Source: Poriferisulfidus sp963668445
GTDB taxonomy: Bacteria; Pseudomonadota; Gammaproteobacteria; Poriferisulfidales; Poriferisulfidaceae
Length of the DNA stretch: 64,000 bases
NCBI GenBank assembly: GCA_963668445.1
Contig: OY764335.1
Location: 744,001-808,000 of the forward strand
Reading direction: 5' to 3'
The translations under genes were made by a program, and so were the position numbers. This document shows positions 47,349-56,256 of this stretch, in pieces; position 1 is the first letter of the stretch, and each line of letters starts with the position of its first letter. The notes beneath the pieces are model-generated. The model did not search any database, was not told where the DNA came from, and saw only the letters and a program-made list of their open reading frames with translations.

Positions 47349-48314
47349 GTGGACCGCACGGAGCGCTTTTACCGGATTGATCGACTCTTGCGGGGCGGCC
47401 CGAAGCCGTTGCGGGAACTGGCCGGAGAACTGGAGGTGTCGCCGGCGACGGTCAAGCGGGATATTCAGTACATGCGCGATCGGCTGTATGCGCCGATTCT
47501 TTGGGACGTGCAAGCGCGCGGCTATCGCATGGACCGATCGCTTTCGGGCACGCGGCGCTACGCACTGCCCGGCTTGTGGTTCAATGCTGCAGAGGCGCAT
47601 GCCCTGTTGACGATGGAGCATCTGCTGACGCAGCTTGGTCCGGGCCTGCTTGAGCCGCATCTCGGCCCGTTGCGGGAGCGAATCCACGGCTTGTTGGGCA
47701 ATAGGTATCCTGCCCATGAGGTGGTCAAGCGGCTGCAAGTGCTGCCGATGGCGGCCCGTGCGGTGGCCGCAGGGCATTTTGAAGCCGTCGCCAGCGGCGT
47801 GCTGGATCGGCGCCGACTTCGAATCGAGCACCATAGCAGACACTCGGACCAAGTTCTGGACCGCGAGGTGTCGCCGCAGCGTTTGGTGTATTACCGGTCC
47901 AACTGGTACTTGGATGCTTGGTGCCATAGGCGCGATGATTTGCGGAGCTTCGGCTTGGATGCGATGCGGGAAGTAGAGCTTCTGTCAGTTCCGGCACGGA
48001 CGGTTGCGGAGTGGCAACTGGATCGGGAGCTGGGGGCCGGCTACGGCATTTTTGCAGGATCGAAGACGCGCCGGGCACGGCTGCGGTTTTCTGCGGAAGC
48101 CGCGCGCTGGGTGGCGCGGGAGGCATGGTTCCACGAGCAGGAGGGACGCACGGACCGGCAAGGCCGCTACCTGTTGACGGTGCCGTATTCCAAAGATACC
48201 GAACTGGTCATGGATATCTTGCGCTACGGCGAGCATGTCGAAGTCCTCAGCCCGAAGAGCCTGCGCAACGAAGTTTGCGCCCGGCTAAGCCGGGCGGCTC
48301 AGTTGTACGCCTGA
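47349..48314 (+). CDS. WYL-domain transcriptional regulator (YafY family)
   Basis: The GTG at 47349 follows GGAGG at 5-nt spacing and gives 321 residues. An N-terminal DeoR-like helix-turn-helix is at about 1-60 (RFYRIDRLLRGGPKPLRELAGELEVSPATVKRDIQYM). The WYL domain lies at about 145-235 and contains LVYYRSNWYLDAWCHRRDDLRSFGLDAM; the usual W-Y-L triplet is present in NWYLDAW. A WCX-like C-terminal part follows. WYL regulators bind nucleic-acid or nucleotide ligands and often control DNA damage or defence genes. No such operon is next to it, and the target is unknown. Confidence 0.88.
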   Translation: MDRTERFYRIDRLLRGGPKPLRELAGELEVSPATVKRDIQYMRDRLYAPILWDVQARGYRMDRSLSGTRRYALPGLWFNAAEAHALLTMEHLLTQLGPGLLEPHLGPLRERIHGLLGNRYPAHEVVKRLQVLPMAARAVAAGHFEAVASGVLDRRRLRIEHHSRHSDQVLDREVSPQRLVYYRSNWYLDAWCHRRDDLRSFGLDAMREVELLSVPARTVAEWQLDRELGAGYGIFAGSKTRRARLRFSAEAARWVAREAWFHEQEGRTDRQGRYLLTVPYSKDTELVMDILRYGEHVEVLSPKSLRNEVCARLSRAAQLYA

Positions 48315-48411
48315 CGGCTACGGCGGCGAAGTTCAGGCCTGTACGATCTGGTGCGGGGTGTCCTTCAGGGGCAGGGCCAAGGTTGCCGCTTCGGAAAAAT
48401 CCCGAATTTAG

Positions 48412-48432
48412 GTGGCTCATCTAGTGAGCCAC
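48412..48432. repeat. Perfect 8-bp inverted repeat after the WYL regulator gene
   Basis: GTGGCTCA (48412-48419) and TGAGCCAC (48425-48432) flank TCTAG. It sits 98 nt after the regulator stop in a 264-nt non-coding gap with no T tract following, so it could be an operator or a factor-dependent terminator. Nothing else is seen in the gap. Confidence 0.4.
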
Positions 48433-48578
48433 TAGAGCCTTATGCTGGGTTTGAATGCGCTCGCATGCGCTGTCGGAGGCATGCATGGCGGGCGTCCGGC
48501 AAGTCCATTGAAGGGGTGCGGCCATGATTTTCCGGAACTGTTCGGCAAGGCTCCGGGGCCAGTGCGGCGGCGGGCACC

Positions 48579-48854
48579 ATGCGATTTAGTGGCCCGCGCC
48601 TGAGGCTGCAGGCTTTCGGCATGCTTCTGGCTGACGATTGCCTGCGTCTTCTAGCATTGCCGGCAGCTGCGGGCTTGCCGGTTCTCTATGTGCTCGGTAC
48701 CGCGCACGGCATCGGCTCGGCCTATGTCTTCAGCGGATTGTTCATCCTGCTGCTGGTGCTCGCAGTGCGCTTTTGGGCGATCGGCTGGTTCGTGGCGTTC
48801 AGCACCGAGCGCGACCTGCGCTCTATTCTGGGAGCGTTCGAGGACGGCGGCTGA
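48579..48854 (+). CDS. Small hypothetical membrane protein (91 residues)
   Basis: The ATG at 48579 opens a frame with strong third-position GC bias, as in neighbouring real genes. The product has two hydrophobic segments (about 24-42 and 48-70) and a charged C-terminus FSTERDLRSILGAFEDGG. A second start at residue 15 is possible. I do not recognise a family. It stands alone between the WYL regulator and the convergent reductase gene. Confidence 0.62.
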   Translation: MRFSGPRLRLQAFGMLLADDCLRLLALPAAAGLPVLYVLGTAHGIGSAYVFSGLFILLLVLAVRFWAIGWFVAFSTERDLRSILGAFEDGG

Positions 48855-48864
48855 GAGGGTGCTG

Positions 48865-49746
48865 TTAGGCGCGCGCGCGCGCTCGGACGATCTTGGCGAT
48901 GGCCGACGAGTCCAGTTCTCCGTCGCCGTTCTCGACCAGCGCCTGCATCAGGTCCAGGACGTCTTCCATCCCGGAGAGGCGCAAGCCTAATTCGCGGGCC
49001 TCGCGTGCGACGATGCGCAAGTCCTTGAGGTGCAATTGCGCCTTGAAGCCGGGCTGGTAGGCATCGTCCAGCATGCGCTGGCCGTGCACTTCGAGAATGC
49101 GGCTACTGGCAAAGCCGCCCAGCAAGGCTTCCCGTACCCGCTCGCGGCTGACGCCGCTGGCCTCCGCCAGCAGCATGGCTTCCGCCACGCCTTCCATCAT
49201 TTGCGCCACGAGCAGTTGGTTGCAGGCTTTGGCAACCTGACCGGCTCCAGCGGTGCCGATGCGCCGCACCGTGCCGCCGAGCACTTCGAAGATGGGGCGC
49301 ACCTGTTCGAAGACTTCTTCCGGGCCTCCGACCATGATGGATAGCGTGCCGTCGATAGCACCCGTCTCGCCGCCGGAGACGGGAGCGTCAAGCATGGCGA
49401 TGCCATGCCGCTCAAGTTCGGCAGCCACTTCGCGCGTCTCCGTGGGCGAAACGGTGCTCATGTCTACCACAGTGTGTCCGGGGGCCGCGCCGGCCAGAAT
49501 GCCGTGTTCGCCCAGTACGACCTCGGCCATGTCCGGGGTGTCCGCCACGATGACGACGGTCAAGTCTGTGGCAGCGGCGACCTTGGCTGGACTGATGCCG
49601 GTTGTCGCGCCGGCAGAGGCCAGAGGCTCCAATTGCGCCGGCTGGCGCGCGTAGGCGGTCACAGCATACCCGGCGCGCAGCAGATTCAGGGCCATCGGGC
49701 GGCCCATGATGCCGGTGCCCACCCAACCGATCAAGGGTTTGCTCAT
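48865..49746 (-). CDS. NAD(P)-dependent beta-hydroxyacid dehydrogenase (GarR/GlxR-like)
   Basis: The 293-residue protein belongs to the 3-hydroxyisobutyrate / tartronate semialdehyde reductase family. The Rossmann motif is GWVGTGIMGRPMALNLL; the substrate loop is DAPVSGGETGAIDGTLSIMVGG; the catalytic Lys is Lys173 in GAGQVAKACNQLL, where the second Asn of the usual K-x2-N-N is Gln. Likely substrates are tartronate semialdehyde (from glyoxylate) or a related C3-C4 hydroxyacid. The gene converges on the small membrane protein and is divergent from holA. Confidence 0.85.
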   Translation of the reverse strand: MSKPLIGWVGTGIMGRPMALNLLRAGYAVTAYARQPAQLEPLASAGATTGISPAKVAAATDLTVVIVADTPDMAEVVLGEHGILAGAAPGHTVVDMSTVSPTETREVAAELERHGIAMLDAPVSGGETGAIDGTLSIMVGGPEEVFEQVRPIFEVLGGTVRRIGTAGAGQVAKACNQLLVAQMMEGVAEAMLLAEASGVSRERVREALLGGFASSRILEVHGQRMLDDAYQPGFKAQLHLKDLRIVAREARELGLRLSGMEDVLDLMQALVENGDGELDSSAIAKIVRARARA

Positions 49747-49792
49747 GGTGTTCGGTACAATAACAAGTAGGGGTGCGCCATCGGACGATGCT

Positions 49793-50803
49793 ATGAAAGT
49801 CTATTTTAGGAAACTTCGCGACGCTTTGGAGCGGTCGCTAGCGCCGGTGTACCTGATTACGGGCGATGAGCCAGTGCAGATGCGGGATGCTGCACGGATG
49901 ATTCGCCGGCGGGCCAAGGCCGCAGGTTTCGACCGGCGGGAGTTGCGGATTGTCGAACGGGGCTTTCCATGGGAAGACTTGCCGACCATCTGCAGTCCGT
50001 CCCTGTTTGGCGACAAAACCATGCTGGACCTGCGGCTGTTGAGCGGCAAGCCCGACCCGACGGCGAAGGCCCGGCTCAAGGAATGGTGCGAACAGGCGCC
50101 GCCGGACAGTTTGATGACGTTCCAGATGCCCCGACTGGACAACCGGGGCTTGAGCGAAGCTTGGGCCAAAGCGGTCGACCGCGTCGGCGTCGTGGTGCGC
50201 ATCATGCCGCTGGATGAGCAGGAGACGCGCCAGTGGCTGCGCGATGCGTTGCACCGGCAAGGCCTGTCCATGAGCGCGCAGGCGGAAGCTTTCTTCTTGT
50301 CGCGCGTGGAGGGCAACCTGCTTGCCGCAGAGCAAGAGATCCGGAAACTTCTGACGCTGGAGGGGCCCGGCGAAATCAGCGTGCGGCAGCTGCAATGGGT
50401 GCTGGGCCGGGATGCTCGCTACGAAGTCGCGGATTTGGCCATGGCCATGCTGCAAGGGCGCGGACGTCGCATCGTGGAGGTGGCGCGGAACCTCGAGAGC
50501 GAAGGTTCGGAGCCGGTCGCCGTCCATGCGTTGCTGATGCGCGAGGTGCGCCAGATGCTGGCGTTGCAGCAGAAGCCGTCCGGGCTGGAGTCGATTTATC
50601 CCTTTGCGCGCCGCAACGCCCTGCAGAAGGCTCTGAAGTCGCATTCGGGCGAGCATTTCCGGGCTATACTAAGCCGATTCGTGCGTTTGGAGCGGATCGT
50701 CAAGGGGCAGGGGCCGGAAGGCCCGTGGTCAGCGATTCAGAATGCCTGCCTTGCTTTTTCCGGGCAGGACAGCCTGACGCCTATGCATGGAGATGAAGGA
50801 TGA
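49793..50803 (+). CDS. holA: DNA polymerase III subunit delta
   Basis: The delta subunit opens the beta clamp during loading. The ATG at 49793 gives 336 residues, close to the E. coli 343. MKVYFRKLRDALERSLAPVYLITGDEP is the usual opening. The AAA-like fold shows QAEAFFLSRVEGNLLAAEQEIRKL, and RRNALQKALKSHSGEHFRAILSRFVRLERIVKGQ at the C-terminus. In many Gammaproteobacteria holA lies between lptE and nadD; here it is coupled to proA through an ATGA-like overlap. A TACAAT at 49756-49761 might be its -10. Confidence 0.9.
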   Translation: MKVYFRKLRDALERSLAPVYLITGDEPVQMRDAARMIRRRAKAAGFDRRELRIVERGFPWEDLPTICSPSLFGDKTMLDLRLLSGKPDPTAKARLKEWCEQAPPDSLMTFQMPRLDNRGLSEAWAKAVDRVGVVVRIMPLDEQETRQWLRDALHRQGLSMSAQAEAFFLSRVEGNLLAAEQEIRKLLTLEGPGEISVRQLQWVLGRDARYEVADLAMAMLQGRGRRIVEVARNLESEGSEPVAVHALLMREVRQMLALQQKPSGLESIYPFARRNALQKALKSHSGEHFRAILSRFVRLERIVKGQGPEGPWSAIQNACLAFSGQDSLTPMHGDEG

Positions 50804-52065
50804 TGGGTGCGAATGACTTGGAGATCCAAGTTGAGCGTGTCGGGCGTGCAGCGAGTATGGCAAGGCGCGTTCTGGCAGTGGCGGATGCCGAGGTGCGCAA
50901 CAAGGTGCTGGCCAATGCGGCCCAATTGCTGCGCGAGCGCACCGACATAATTCTGGACGCGAATGCCCGCGATGTGGAAGCGGCGCAAAATGCGCGCAAT
51001 GCGGCTTTCATAGACCGGCTGGCCTTGGATGCCGACCGCGTGGAAGCCTTGGCCGTCGAACTGGAGCATATCAAGCAGCTGCCGGATCTTCTTGGCCAAG
51101 TCGAGAGCGTGCAGACCCGCGACAATGGCTTGAAAATCGGGCGCATGCGGGTGCCGATCGGCGTCATCGGCATGATTTACGAGGCGCGGCCCGGCGTGAC
51201 GGTGGAAGCGAGTGCCCTGTGCATCAAGGCCGGCAATGCGGTGATTCTGCGCGGTGGCTCGGAATCGCAGCGCTCCAACAAGCGTTTGGCGGACTGCATG
51301 AAGGAAGCTTTGCGCCGGGCCGGCCTGCCCGGCGAAAGCGTGCAATTGTTGCCGACGACCGATCGGGCGGCGATCGATGCGCTTCTCAAGATGGACCAGT
51401 GGGTCGATCTGATCATTCCGCGAGGGGGCCAGGAACTGGTCGAGCGGGTGCGCAGCCAGACGCACATTCCGATCCTCAAACATCTGCATGGGGTATGCCA
51501 TGTCTACATCGACGATGCAGCGGACCGGGAGCAGGCGCTGCGCATCGCGGTGAATGCCAAGACGAACCGCTATGGCGTCTGCAACGCCATGGAGACCTTG
51601 CTGCTTGCCGCATCGCGGGCGGAAGATATGCTGCCGGTGCTGGGCGAAGCCTACGCGGAGCATGGAGTCGAGATTCGCGGCTGCCCGCAGGTCTGCGCAT
51701 TGCTGCCGCAAGCCAAGCAGGCATCCGAGGCCGATTGGCACGAAGAGTATCTGGCACCGGTGTTGGCGGTGCGCGTGGTTGCCGGACTGAGCGAAGCGAT
51801 CCATCATATCGAACGTTACGGCTCGCGCCATACGGATGCGATTGTTACCGAAGACGAAGAGCATGCGCAGCGGTTCGTGCGCGAAGTGGATTCCAGTTCG
51901 GTGCTGGTCAATGCTTCCACCCGCTTTGCGGACGGGTTCGAATACGGGCTGGGCGCAGAGATCGGAATCAGCACGGACAAATTGCATGCGCGCGGCCCGG
52001 TCGGGTTGGAAGGGCTGACCAGCCAGAAATTCGTCGTCTACGGCAATGGGCAGATCCGCCAGTAG
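50800..52065 (+). CDS. proA: Glutamate-5-semialdehyde dehydrogenase
   Basis: ProA reduces gamma-glutamyl phosphate to glutamate 5-semialdehyde in proline synthesis. The 421-residue protein shows IGVIGMIYEARPGVTVEASALCIKAGNAVILRGGSE, IIPRGGQELVERVRSQTHIPILKHLHGVCHVYID and the catalytic Cys261 in KTNRYGVCNAMETLL. Two adjacent ATGs (50800 and 50803) overlap the holA stop. In many relatives proA is followed by nadD; here prfB comes next, in another transcription context. Confidence 0.96.
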   Translation: MMGANDLEIQVERVGRAASMARRVLAVADAEVRNKVLANAAQLLRERTDIILDANARDVEAAQNARNAAFIDRLALDADRVEALAVELEHIKQLPDLLGQVESVQTRDNGLKIGRMRVPIGVIGMIYEARPGVTVEASALCIKAGNAVILRGGSESQRSNKRLADCMKEALRRAGLPGESVQLLPTTDRAAIDALLKMDQWVDLIIPRGGQELVERVRSQTHIPILKHLHGVCHVYIDDAADREQALRIAVNAKTNRYGVCNAMETLLLAASRAEDMLPVLGEAYAEHGVEIRGCPQVCALLPQAKQASEADWHEEYLAPVLAVRVVAGLSEAIHHIERYGSRHTDAIVTEDEEHAQRFVREVDSSSVLVNASTRFADGFEYGLGAEIGISTDKLHARGPVGLEGLTSQKFVVYGNGQIRQ

Positions 52066-52097
52066 TATAATTTTCGATTTTACGAGGCCTTGGCATC

Positions 52098-53193
52098 ATG
52101 GACGAACTTTCCCTGCCGGAGCAATGGCGCAATTTGACGCAGCGCGTGGATGCGCTCAGGGGGTATCTTTGACCTCGATTCGAAGCGCCGCCGGCTAGAC
52201 GAAGTCAAGCAGCAATTGGAGCGGCCGGACGTTTGGAGCGACCCCGACCGGGCGCGCGAACTCGGGCAGGAGCGGGCGCGGCTCGAATCCGAAGTTTCGG
52301 CGTTGGATGACCTGTCGGGCAATTTGCGCGACACCGGCGAGTTGCTGGAACTGGCCGTGGCGGAGCAGGATGCGGAAGCCGAGGCGGCCGTGGCGGATGA
52401 GGTGCGCCAATATGCGCAGCAGGTGTCCGCGCTGGAATTTCAGCGCATGTTCTCCGGGCGCTTCGATTCGGGCGATGCCTTTCTGGATATTCAGGCCGGC
52501 TCTGGCGGCACCGAAGCGCAAGATTGGGCCGAAATGCTGCTGCGCATGTACCTGCGCTGGGGCGAGAAGCGCGGCTACAGCCCGGAACTGATTGCCGCTT
52601 CTGCCGGGGAGGTGGCCGGCCTCAAGAGCGCCACCATCCGGTACGCCGGTCCGTATTGCTACGGCTGGCTGCGTACGGAGACGGGCGTGCATCGCCTGGT
52701 GCGGAAGTCGCCGTTCGATTCGGGCAACCGCCGGCATACTTCTTTCGCGTCGGTCGTGGTCTCGCCCGCCGTCAGCGACGAGATCGAAATCGATCTGGAC
52801 CCTAGCGACATCCGTACGGATGTGTATCGCGCCAGTGGCGCGGGCGGCCAGCATGTCAACAAGACGGAATCGGCCGTGCGTCTGACGCATTTGCCAACCG
52901 GCGTGGTGACGCAGTGTCAGAACAGTCGATCGCAGCACAAGAACAAGGAGATGGCCATGCGGCAATTGCGTGCCAAGCTGTATCAGCTGGAAGAGCAGAA
53001 GCGCCGGGAGGCCGAGCGCCGGGAGGCTGGAGACAAAATGGATATTGGTTGGGGCAGCCAGATACGTTCGTACGTGCTGGACCAGTCGCGCATCAAGGAT
53101 CTGCGCACGCAAATCGAGAGCGGCACGCCGCAAAACGTGTTGGATGGCGATCTGGATGTCTTTCTTGAAGCCAGTTTGAAGGAAGGGTTGTAA
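52098..53193 (+). CDS. prfB: Peptide chain release factor 2, with programmed +1 frameshift
   Basis: RF2 releases finished proteins at UAA and UGA. Translation starts at the ATG at 52098 and meets an in-frame TGA at 52170-52172 after 24 codons; a +1 shift joins it to the main frame (52171-53193), giving 364 residues, about the E. coli length. The anticodon-mimic SPF is in RKSPFDSGNRRHTSF, and the GGQ peptidyl-transferase motif in ASGAGGQHVNKTESAV. The frame change is regulatory, not an error. It overlaps lysS by 1 nt, the prfB-lysS order found in E. coli. Confidence 0.96.
52158..52173 (+). promoter_or_regulatory. RF2 autoregulatory +1 frameshift site
   Basis: The sequence AGGGGGTATCTTTGAC is identical to the E. 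coli prfB site. The internal Shine-Dalgarno AGGGGG is 3 nt before the slippery CTT, followed by the in-frame stop TGA and C, a poor termination context. When RF2 is scarce, the ribosome slips +1 and completes RF2. Confidence 0.95.
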
Positions 53194-54686
53194 TGGCAAG
53201 AGCGAAAGCCGGAGAGGAACGGCTGTTGGCGCAGCGGCAAACCAAATTGCAGCAGTTGCGCGAAGAGGGCTGGGCGTATCCGAACGATTTCCGTCCTGCG
53301 GACACGGCGCAGGGCCTGCAAGCGCATGCATCGCGCACGGCCGAAGAGTTGTCGGCGAGCGCGCCTCAGGCTGTTGTGGCGGGACGTCTGATGAGCCGCC
53401 GCGTGATGGGGAAATCCGCTTTTGCCCATGTGCAGGACGGCACGGGCCGGATCCAGTTGCTGGTGCGCCGCGACCGGTTGGGCGAGGAGGCATACAAGCG
53501 TTTCAAAAGCTGGGACATCGGCGACATCATCGGCGTCGGCGGCACGCTGATGAAGACGCGCACCGGGGAACTTTCGGTGGATGCTGAAGCGCTGCAGCTG
53601 CTGAGCAAGTCGCTGCGGCCGCTGCCCGAGAAGTTCCATGGCTTGACGGATGTGGAGCAGCGCTACCGGCAGCGCTACGTGGACTTGATCATGAACCGCG
53701 AATCCCGCACCATGTTTGAGCGGCGCAGCCGGCTGGTGAGTAGCCTGCGGTGCCATCTGGAGGCGAAGGGCTTTCTGGAAGTTGAGACGCCGATGATGCA
53801 TCCGGTCGCCGGCGGCGCCGCGGCGCGGCCGTTCGTCACGCGCCACAATGTGCTGCATCAGGAACTTTATATGCGCGTCGCGCCCGAGTTGTATCTGAAG
53901 CGGCTGGTGGTCGGTGGCTTCGAGAAGGTGTTCGAATTGAACCGCAGCTTCCGCAACGAAGGCGTGTCGTCCCGGCACAACCCGGAATTCACCATGCTGG
54001 AGCTGTATCACGCGTACGCCGACTACCGCGACCTGATGGACTTGGCCGAAGAGTTGCTGCGCGAGGTGGCGCAGGCGGTGCTGGGCGGCATGGCCGTATC
54101 CTATCAAGGCCGGGAGTACGACCTGCAGCAGCCGTTTGCGCGCATGACTATGGCGGAAGCGGTGCTCGCGCATCATCCGAGCTTGGGCGAGGCGGATTTG
54201 TCGAATCCGGAATTGCTGGCGGGGCTGTGCCGGGACCACGGGGCGCAGGCGAAGACGAATCGCGGTCCGGGCGGTCTGCTGTTCGACTTGTTCGAGGCTT
54301 CGGTCGAAGAGCGTTTGGAGCAGCCGACGTTTATCACGCGCTACCCGCTGGAAGTTTCGCCGCTGGCGCGACGCTGCGACGATAATCCCGAGTTGGCAGA
54401 CCGTTTCGAGCTGTTCGTCGGCGGACGCGAGGTGGCGAACGGATTTTCCGAGTTGAACGACCCGCAGGATCAGGCGCAGCGCTTTCGGGCACAAATGGAG
54501 CAGCGGGCGTCGGGAGACCAGGAAGCCATGTCGTACGATGCGGATTACATCCGCGCCTTGGAGTACGGGCTGCCGCCGACGGCCGGCATCGGCATCGGCA
54601 TCGATCGGCTGGCCATGTTCCTGTGCGATGCGCCGTCCATTCGCGATGTGCTGCTGTTTCCGCATATGCGCCCGGAGGCGGATTGA
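53193..54686 (+). CDS. lysS: Lysine--tRNA ligase, class II
   Basis: The 497-residue protein charges tRNA-Lys. It has an N-terminal OB-fold anticodon-binding domain (VVAGRLMSRRVMGKSAFAHVQDGTGRIQL) and a class IIb catalytic domain with QRYRQRYVDLIMNRESR, VETPMMHPVAGGAAARPFVT, VFELNRSFRNEGVSSRHNPEFTMLE and GYGLPPT-like YGLPPTAGIGIGIDRLAM. The ATG overlaps the prfB TAA by 1 nt. The length matches other gammaproteobacterial LysRS. Confidence 0.96.
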   Translation: MARAKAGEERLLAQRQTKLQQLREEGWAYPNDFRPADTAQGLQAHASRTAEELSASAPQAVVAGRLMSRRVMGKSAFAHVQDGTGRIQLLVRRDRLGEEAYKRFKSWDIGDIIGVGGTLMKTRTGELSVDAEALQLLSKSLRPLPEKFHGLTDVEQRYRQRYVDLIMNRESRTMFERRSRLVSSLRCHLEAKGFLEVETPMMHPVAGGAAARPFVTRHNVLHQELYMRVAPELYLKRLVVGGFEKVFELNRSFRNEGVSSRHNPEFTMLELYHAYADYRDLMDLAEELLREVAQAVLGGMAVSYQGREYDLQQPFARMTMAEAVLAHHPSLGEADLSNPELLAGLCRDHGAQAKTNRGPGGLLFDLFEASVEERLEQPTFITRYPLEVSPLARRCDDNPELADRFELFVGGREVANGFSELNDPQDQAQRFRAQMEQRASGDQEAMSYDADYIRALEYGLPPTAGIGIGIDRLAMFLCDAPSIRDVLLFPHMRPEAD

Positions 54687-54692
54687 GTTCTT

Positions 54693-54710
54693 GCGCCGTC
54701 CGGGCGCGTT
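54693..54710 (+). terminator. Weak hairpin after lysS
   Basis: GCGCC (54693-54697) and GGCGC (54703-54707) enclose a GTCCG loop, 7 nt past the lysS stop, followed by GTT but no real T tract. It could be a weak terminator for the prfB-lysS transcript. Confidence 0.3.
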
Positions 54711-54855
54711 AGTGCAGTTCCAGAAAGCCGACGATGGCCAAGGCGCCGGCGACCGCGCTGAGGATGTACAGCAGAACGGCGATGTCGCGTTGGCGGTTGA
54801 ACAGGATGTAGCCGCCGATCAGCAGCAGCAGCGCCACGTACAGAATCAGCATCAT
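54709..54855 (-). CDS. Small two-helix membrane protein (48 residues)
   Basis: From the ATG at 54855 the 48-residue product has two hydrophobic segments (about 2-17 and 26-44) separated by a basic-acidic turn FNRQRDI, and ends FLELH. The start is 11 nt after the ygfZ stop, so it is probably translated from the same mRNA. A GTG three codons upstream is an alternative. I do not recognise a family. The compact helix-turn-helix membrane form and lack of frameshifts support a real small gene. Confidence 0.58.
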   Translation of the reverse strand: MMLILYVALLLLIGGYILFNRQRDIAVLLYILSAVAGALAIVGFLELH

Positions 54856-54866
54856 GCGGGACACGG

Positions 54867-55802
54867 CTAGCTCGGTTCGCGGAGTAGGTATGGGAGGGGC
54901 AGGCGCTCGAGTGCCGGGCCTTCGGGGCGCAAGGCGCACAGCGGCTGGTCGGCATCGGCGACGCGCAATGAGGCAAGAAGGTGCCACGAGCCGCCTTCGG
55001 CATCCGGCTGCGCGTCAACGATGCGACCGCAGGGTCGAGTGTCGGCGGCTTGGCGCAGGAAGACTTCGTCGCCCGGCTTCAGCGGTGCAGCGTCCGTGCT
55101 GCCGAGCCGATAGACGCGATGCTTAATCTTGCCGCGGTATTGCATGCGGGCGACAACCTCTTGGCCTGGATAGCATCCCTTGTCGAAGCTGACGGCATCG
55201 AGCAGATCCAAATTCAAGTGCTGAGGCACGAACTGTTCGCGGTTGGCGGCCTGCACGAACGGCAGGCCGTCTTCGATGTCCAGCCATCGCCATTGGGCCG
55301 AACCGGAATTCCGCTTGTTTGCGCAGGTGCTCGCGGCCGTTGTGCGCGGGGTGGCGAGAAGCCATCTGCGGCTGGCGCCGGGCCAGGCGACGGCGGTGCT
55401 GGCCTCGCGTTCGGTTTTGCCGCGTGGCGCGGCCGGCAGTTCGATCGGAACCGGAGTTTCGATGCCCGGGAGCAGTCCGTACAAGACCAATTGGTCGGAG
55501 AGGTCTTCGAATTCGACGCGGGCGCGCAGTCGAAACATGTGCAAGCGCTGGAGCAGTGGTGCGCCGAGTTCCCTCGGCAGCACGATGCGGTACTGCGCTG
55601 CGCCGGTGCGCCAGATCAGGAAGTTGGCGATCATTTGGCCTTTCGGCACGCAATAGGCGGACAGCTGCGCTTGGCCGTCTTCGAGGGCGTGCAGGTTGGT
55701 GGTGAATTGGCTGTGGAGGAAAGCAGCCGCGTCATCGCCGCCGGCGCCGAAGATGCCGAGCTCGTCGAGTTCGAACGGTTCTACGGCAGGATCGTGGGGC
55801 AT
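54867..55802 (-). CDS. ygfZ: Folate-binding protein YgfZ
   Basis: YgfZ is a tetrahydrofolate-binding relative of the glycine cleavage T-protein that supports iron-sulfur enzymes such as MiaB. From the ATG at 55802 it has 311 residues. The diagnostic motif is FDKGCYPGQEVVARMQYRGK with the essential Cys210. AAAFLHSQFTTNLHAL and CVPKGQMIANFLIWR are also family features. The open frame extends upstream, without similarity. It is followed by the small membrane protein gene. Confidence 0.92.
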   Translation of the reverse strand: MPHDPAVEPFELDELGIFGAGGDDAAAFLHSQFTTNLHALEDGQAQLSAYCVPKGQMIANFLIWRTGAAQYRIVLPRELGAPLLQRLHMFRLRARVEFEDLSDQLVLYGLLPGIETPVPIELPAAPRGKTEREASTAVAWPGASRRWLLATPRTTAASTCANKRNSGSAQWRWLDIEDGLPFVQAANREQFVPQHLNLDLLDAVSFDKGCYPGQEVVARMQYRGKIKHRVYRLGSTDAAPLKPGDEVFLRQAADTRPCGRIVDAQPDAEGGSWHLLASLRVADADQPLCALRPEGPALERLPLPYLLREPS

Positions 55803-55887
55803 GGTCTGGCGCGCCTCGGCATCCCGCCATTGTACTGCCCGCGCCGGGCATGCGGCTTCGCTGCCGTGCTTTAGCGAGCGTCGGCGA

Positions 55888-56256
55888 TCATGGGCTGGAG
55901 AAGGCTTCCAGAATGCAGGCACGGCGTTGCGCAACCGACATTCCGGCCCAATCGGGCGACCGGATCGTTCCATCCGCCAAGCGGTACAGCGTAACGCTGC
56001 CTTTCCGGCACGTGGCCACGGATTTCTGCTTCAGCTTTCGCGTGGCCCTCCTTACCGACTTTTTCTTCTTCGCCGTCGGCGTGGGTTCTTTAGCCGTTGC
56101 TTGGACCGGTTCTTCATACGTCGCCTGGACCGGCTCTTCAACGATTTCCCGCATGACTGCGGAAGCGTCCTGATCGTCGGTGGCAAAGCCGCAACAGCCT
56201 CCAGCGAACAAGGCGGAGCACAGGCCTAGAGCGACGAGTTTCGGTAGGTTTGCCAT
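55888..56256 (-). CDS. Putative lipoprotein with a short tandem repeat
   Basis: The ATG at 56256 gives 122 residues. A signal peptide ends in SALFAGGC, a lipobox-like sequence. A low-complexity linker follows with EEPVQATYEEPVQATAKEP and a lysine run KKKKSVRR, then a small C-terminal part with two cysteines (SVATCRKG and RRACILEAF). The architecture suggests a membrane-anchored protein with a flexible spacer. I do not recognise a family. It is divergent from xseB-dxs, and 86 nt upstream of ygfZ. Confidence 0.68.
   Translation of the reverse strand: MANLPKLVALGLCSALFAGGCCGFATDDQDASAVMREIVEEPVQATYEEPVQATAKEPTPTAKKKKSVRRATRKLKQKSVATCRKGSVTLYRLADGTIRSPDWAGMSVAQRRACILEAFSSP
56099..56146. repeat. 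Two 24-nt tandem repeat units in the lipoprotein gene
   Basis: Units at 56099-56122 and 56123-56146 are similar and encode the repeated EEPVQAT segment of the lipoprotein linker on the minus strand. Copy number could vary by slippage. Confidence 0.6.

Noticed and set aside
52170..52172. In-frame TGA in prfB as a sequencing error or pseudogene
   Set aside because: The stop is part of the conserved programmed +1 frameshift signal, and the downstream frame is complete with SPF and GGQ motifs.
52983..54665. A 560-codon minus-strand open frame opposite lysS
   Set aside because: Antisense shadow; lysS on the plus strand is complete.
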